From contig JAUVLN010000074.1 of assembly GCA_030600725.1 (NCBI GenBank), positions 1 to 8,604 on the forward strand: 8,604 nt of DNA, in the 5' to 3' direction. The notes below the pieces were generated by a model. The model was given only the letters and a program-made list of their open reading frames with translations, did no database searches and had not been told where the DNA came from. This document shows positions 5,789 to 8,604 of this stretch, in pieces. Source of the stretch: Thermoplasmatota archaeon. GTDB taxonomy: Archaea; Thermoplasmatota; Penumbrarchaeia; Penumbrarchaeales; Penumbrarchaeaceae. Position 1 is the first letter of the stretch. Each line of letters opens with the position of its first letter. A program made the position numbers and the translations under genes.

Positions 5789-8128
5789 ATGTGGCTTATC
5801 CATATCACTGGTGTCGTGCAGGGGGTCGGCTTCCGACCATCGGTCAAGCGGGCAGCGGACAGGATGGGATGCCGGGGATTCATAAGGAACGATGGATCAC
5901 ACGTTACCATAGGGGTCGATGCCGACGCTTCGACGTTTCTCAGCGGGGTCCGGGAGGAGCTGGGCCCCATGGCCAGTATCGAAGGTGTTGATTCCAGTGA
6001 GATGGATTGGGCAGACCTGAATATGGAGGAGCCGGCCGGATTCAGCATAACTCCATCTAGGGAGGGCAGCATGGATTCATCCCTCCCCCCGGATACGGCG
6101 ATGTGCCGGGTCTGCCAGGGCGAGATGTTCGACCCGGATGACAGGAGGTACAGGTTCCCCTTCACGAACTGCACGGACTGCGGGGCCAGATACACCGCGA
6201 TCCTATCGCTGCCCTACGACAGGGAGAGGACGACAATGGAGCCTTTTGACCTGTGCACCGGCTGCTTGGACGAATACACCAACCCCACCTTCAGAAGGTT
6301 CCACGCGCAGACCATATCGTGCGGAAAGGACGGACCGATCTACACGTACCTGGGAAGGGACATGAAGGAAAGTGCCTCCGGATGGGATGCATTCCTTGGC
6401 GCAGCCAGAGAGATAAGGAGAGGCGGAAGGATCATAATGAAGGGGTGGGGGGGCATGCACATATGCTGTGCGCCATCCGAGCTTGAGGGGCTCCGGGAGT
6501 GGTACGGTAGGCCGTACAAACCCTTTGCCCTGATGGTCCGGGACCTTGAAACGGCCGACTCGATCGTGAGGTTATCCATGGAGGGGCGCAGGATCCTCTC
6601 ATCACCTGCGCGGCCCATCGTTCTGATGGAGAAACGGCACGATGCGCCCGAATGGGCACGGAAGGGTCTGGACCTCGCCTCACCCGGACTTTGCAATGTT
6701 GGAATATACCTCCCATATTCGGGCGGACACCACCTGCTCTTCTCCGCGCTCTCCGAGGTCGGTTTCGCCCGGCCGTGGGTGGTGATGACATCCGGAAACC
6801 TTCCGGGAGAGCCCATGGCCCTTACACTGGATGCCATATCCGATTTGGATGCGGACGGCTACCTCGTTCATAATAGAGAGATCTCGGCAAGATGCGATGA
6901 TTCCGTCGTGGTCCCGCACCCCCCGGCCGGCTCCGCGGTCCGCAGGCCGGGGCCGTTTGATATGCTCTCCTTCCCGATCAGAAAGGCCAGGGGCCTCATC
7001 CCCGACCCCCTGGACATCCCGTTTACTGGAAGGGTCATGGCCCTGGGAGCCGAGAGGAACGTCTCCCTCTCCGTCACCAAGAGGGGGCGGATCTTCACGA
7101 GCCCGTATATAGGAAATACCAGACACCCATCGGTAATGGATTACCTCAGAGAAAGCAAAAGCAGGATGAGGTACCTCTTCGGAGTGGGCGACATAGAAGC
7201 GGTCGGGGTCGACCTCCATCCGAGATATAACACGGGAAGGTACGGATCGGAGGTCGCGAAGGAGGAGGGGGTGGATCTTGTAAAGATCCAGCATCACCAC
7301 GCACATGGGGCATCCCTTCTGGTGGATTCGGGTCTGGCCTCAATGGGGTGCGTTGTGGTGGATGGCGTGGGCCATGGTGACGATGGAAAACCATGGGGAG
7401 GGGAATCCATGTGGGTGGACCATCAGGGATACGTACGCGCGTCACACCTTGAGCCCTTCGGCATCCCCGGCGGGGACGCCTCCGTTCATCATCCCGAGAG
7501 GATCGCGAGATGGCTCTGCAGGGAGGTGGGATGGGAGTTGGCGCTGGGGGATGAAAGGCTTGAGACCATCCTGGAGAAGACCCATGGAAGCTCGTTGATG
7601 ACCTCCTCCATGGGGCGGCTGCTCGATGGGCTCTCCGCCCTGCTTCTCGGGGTCACCTGGAGGACGTACGACGGAGAGCCGGCGATAAGGCTCGAAGCCC
7701 TCCTGGGGAGGTCGAAGAACCCCTGGACGGAACCCTTCGACCACCCGGTCTGCGGTACCGGGATCGAGGTTACCTCCAGATGGAGAACGCTTCTGGAGGA
7801 GTTGTGGTCGGAAGGCGGCCCCCTCTCTCCGGGTTCGGCAGCGGACGATAAAGGCCTTCCCGACATCGCAATGGGGTTTGTGGAGAGCGTTGTTGGAGAC
7901 CTTGTGGTGAAGGCCGCCAATGAGGCATTGGCAAAGGGATCCGTGGACGGGGAGGGGAGACCTTATGTGGGGATAACGGGAGGGGTCTCATACAATGTCC
8001 CGATCGTGATGGGCTTCCTCAGAAGCTGTGATAGGGTAGGTGCGAGGGCCGTTCTTCACTCGCGGGTACCCCCGGGCGACGGAGGGATCTCCGTGGGTCA
8101 GGCCGTAATGGCGGCATCACGGCTATAG
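5789..8128 (+). CDS. hypF: Carbamoyltransferase HypF
   Basis: HypF uses carbamoyl phosphate and ATP to make carbamoyl-adenylate and transfers the carbamoyl group to the C-terminal Cys of HypE, the source of the cyanide ligands of the [NiFe] site. The 779 residues hold: an acylphosphatase domain (1-90; VQGVGFRP at 10-17 with catalytic R16, and N34); a zinc-finger part (106-181); a YrdC-like domain (about 197-400; KPFALMV, MTSGNLPGEP, RCDDSVV); and a Kae1-like domain (about 412-779; QHHHAH 501-506, GHGDDGKPWGGE, GGDAS, PPGDGG, with metal ligands expected at H502, H506 and D764). Zinc Cys pairs are C106/C109, C128/C131 and C156/C159, but the fourth pair is C178 with D181 instead of Cys. About 16 extra residues follow DDSVV compared with the E. 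coli protein. The start follows GGGAG and lies 12 bases after hypB. Confidence 0.96.
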   Translation: MWLIHITGVVQGVGFRPSVKRAADRMGCRGFIRNDGSHVTIGVDADASTFLSGVREELGPMASIEGVDSSEMDWADLNMEEPAGFSITPSREGSMDSSLPPDTAMCRVCQGEMFDPDDRRYRFPFTNCTDCGARYTAILSLPYDRERTTMEPFDLCTGCLDEYTNPTFRRFHAQTISCGKDGPIYTYLGRDMKESASGWDAFLGAAREIRRGGRIIMKGWGGMHICCAPSELEGLREWYGRPYKPFALMVRDLETADSIVRLSMEGRRILSSPARPIVLMEKRHDAPEWARKGLDLASPGLCNVGIYLPYSGGHHLLFSALSEVGFARPWVVMTSGNLPGEPMALTLDAISDLDADGYLVHNREISARCDDSVVVPHPPAGSAVRRPGPFDMLSFPIRKARGLIPDPLDIPFTGRVMALGAERNVSLSVTKRGRIFTSPYIGNTRHPSVMDYLRESKSRMRYLFGVGDIEAVGVDLHPRYNTGRYGSEVAKEEGVDLVKIQHHHAHGASLLVDSGLASMGCVVVDGVGHGDDGKPWGGESMWVDHQGYVRASHLEPFGIPGGDASVHHPERIARWLCREVGWELALGDERLETILEKTHGSSLMTSSMGRLLDGLSALLLGVTWRTYDGEPAIRLEALLGRSKNPWTEPFDHPVCGTGIEVTSRWRTLLEELWSEGGPLSPGSAADDKGLPDIAMGFVESVVGDLVVKAANEALAKGSVDGEGRPYVGITGGVSYNVPIVMGFLRSCDRVGARAVLHSRVPPGDGGISVGQAVMAASRL

Positions 8129-8155
8129 TCGAGGGTGAGCCGCTTTCAACCGCAA

Positions 8156-8166
8156 AGGTGATAAAT
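8156..8166 (+). promoter_or_regulatory. Possible internal TATA-like box for leaderless hypC
   Basis: GGTGATAAATG in the 60-base gap after hypF contains GATAAAT (8160-8166), whose centre lies about 26 bases before the hypC ATG at 8189. That is the normal archaeal distance from TATA box to transcription start, so a leaderless hypC transcript is possible. The same bases could be read as a Shine-Dalgarno site for the ATG at 8165, but the spacing would be only about 2 bases. Confidence 0.25.
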
Positions 8167-8188
8167 GTCCCCCCTTTCTACCGGGTCC

Positions 8189-8419
8189 ATGTGCCTGGCC
8201 ATCCCCGGAGAGGTCGTGGAGATGCTTGACGATAAAAGAGCAATGGTAGATTACGGCGGCACCCGCAGGGAGGTGGACATCACCTTCGTGAGGGCCGAGG
8301 TAGGAGAATGGGTGATCGTACACGCCGGTTTTGCCCTCCAGATCCTTGACGAGGAGGAGGCCAGGGAGACCCTCGCCCTGTGGGATGAGGCCTTATCCGT
8401 GATGGGGACGACCGAATAG
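8189..8419 (+). CDS. hypC: Hydrogenase assembly chaperone HypC
   Basis: HypC is a small OB-fold chaperone that binds HypD and the iron atom during Fe(CN)2CO assembly and carries it to the hydrogenase large-subunit precursor. The 76 residues begin with the family signature MCLAIPG, continue through a VGEWVIVHAGFAL core and end in an acidic helix (DEEEARETL). Cys2, exposed when Met1 is removed, is the essential iron ligand, so I chose the ATG at 8189. The longer frame from the ATG at 8165 would add eight residues (MSPLSTGS) in front and bury Cys2. The ribosome site before 8189 is weak (GGGT). The gene lies 60 bases after hypF and 11 bases before hypA. Confidence 0.93.
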   Translation: MCLAIPGEVVEMLDDKRAMVDYGGTRREVDITFVRAEVGEWVIVHAGFALQILDEEEARETLALWDEALSVMGTTE

Positions 8420-8424
8420 GAGGA
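8419..8424 (+). promoter_or_regulatory. Shine-Dalgarno site for the TTG start of hypA
   Basis: GGAGGA directly follows and overlaps the end of the hypC stop codon (TAG at 8417-8419). From GGAGG to the TTG at 8431 is about 7 bases, ideal spacing. The closer ATG at 8424 stops after four codons, and the ATG at 8435 is in another frame, so the site supports TTG. Confidence 0.7.
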
Positions 8425-8430
8425 TGGACC

Positions 8431-8604
8431 TTGCATGAGTTCACGATCGCATCCGGCATCGTAAATTCCCTCCTCGAGGCCCTCGGGGACTACCCCGGGG
8501 CCGAGAGGATCGATGAGGTCGATCTGGTCATCGGGGAGCTTTCCTTTGCAGGGATCGAGCAGGTTACGTACTGCTTCGGCGTGCTCATAGAGGAAAGGGA
8601 ACGG
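8431..8604 (+). CDS. hypA: Hydrogenase nickel incorporation protein HypA (3' end outside window)
   Basis: HypA is the zinc-containing nickel chaperone that works with HypB to insert nickel into [NiFe] hydrogenase precursors. The first 58 residues are visible and the frame is open to the last base. The start is TTG, giving MHEFTIASGIV, which matches the HypA N-terminus in which His2 and Glu3 help bind nickel. The following VDLVIGELSFAGIEQV matches the conserved strand and IGELS turn, and C48 lies in the strand after it. The two CxxC zinc-binding pairs would lie beyond the window. No ATG or GTG start would preserve His2. It is the fourth gene of the operon, 11 bases after hypC. Confidence 0.9.
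   Translation, partial: MHEFTIASGIVNSLLEALGDYPGAERIDEVDLVIGELSFAGIEQVTYCFGVLIEERER

Noticed and set aside
5216..6195. Long minus-strand frames opposite hypB and hypF
   Set aside because: They overlap genes with full motif sets on the plus strand and show no recognisable family features.
8165..8188. Start of hypC at 8165
   Set aside because: It would place eight residues before the essential Cys2; the family always begins MC.
8424..8437. ATG starts for hypA at 8424 or 8435
   Set aside because: The first hits a stop after four codons and the second is out of frame with the HypA sequence.

Overview
The window looks archaeal, most probably from a Thermoplasmatota-type euryarchaeote. The pointers are two large, acidic, sequon-rich surface proteins held by a C-terminal membrane helix, PKD-like repeats of the DNVGV-x-NWTW kind, archaeal-style TATA/BRE-like promoters alongside Shine-Dalgarno sites, and hydrogenase maturation proteins of archaeal size. 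The lineage is inferred from protein style, not from a marker gene.

Left part (1-4878): two convergent genes for membrane-anchored extracellular proteins. The plus-strand gene enters from the left edge and ends at 2094. It encodes the end of a jelly-roll-like domain, an Ig-like domain, six PKD-like repeats of 87-89 residues, an Asp-rich linker, a membrane helix and a short acidic tail. The minus-strand gene (4878 down to 2191) encodes a signal peptide, a chain of beta-sandwich domains, one membrane helix and, on the presumed cytoplasmic side, two zinc ribbons and a very acidic tail. A GC hairpin followed by a T run lies between them and fits a terminator for the minus-strand gene.

Middle (4879-5125): a divergent intergenic region of about 250 bases. 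It holds a candidate promoter for each side and a cluster of GC inverted repeats around the hyp-side TATA-like box.

Right part (5126-8604): a hydrogenase maturation (hyp) operon in the order hypB, hypF, hypC, hypA, with hypA cut by the window edge. HypF makes the cyanide ligand precursor from carbamoyl phosphate, HypC carries the Fe(CN)2CO unit with HypD, and HypA with HypB inserts nickel. Together they imply that the organism makes a [NiFe] hydrogenase, although no hydrogenase, hypD or hypE lies in the window. hypA is easy to miss because it starts at TTG. The hypC start needs care: only the inner ATG at 8189 gives the essential Cys2.

Nothing here is clearly a new system. The least explained item is the surface protein with cytoplasmic zinc ribbons. 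The hyp genes show several smaller oddities: a missing HypF zinc ligand, an extra HypF segment, a possible leaderless internal promoter, and a possible operator.
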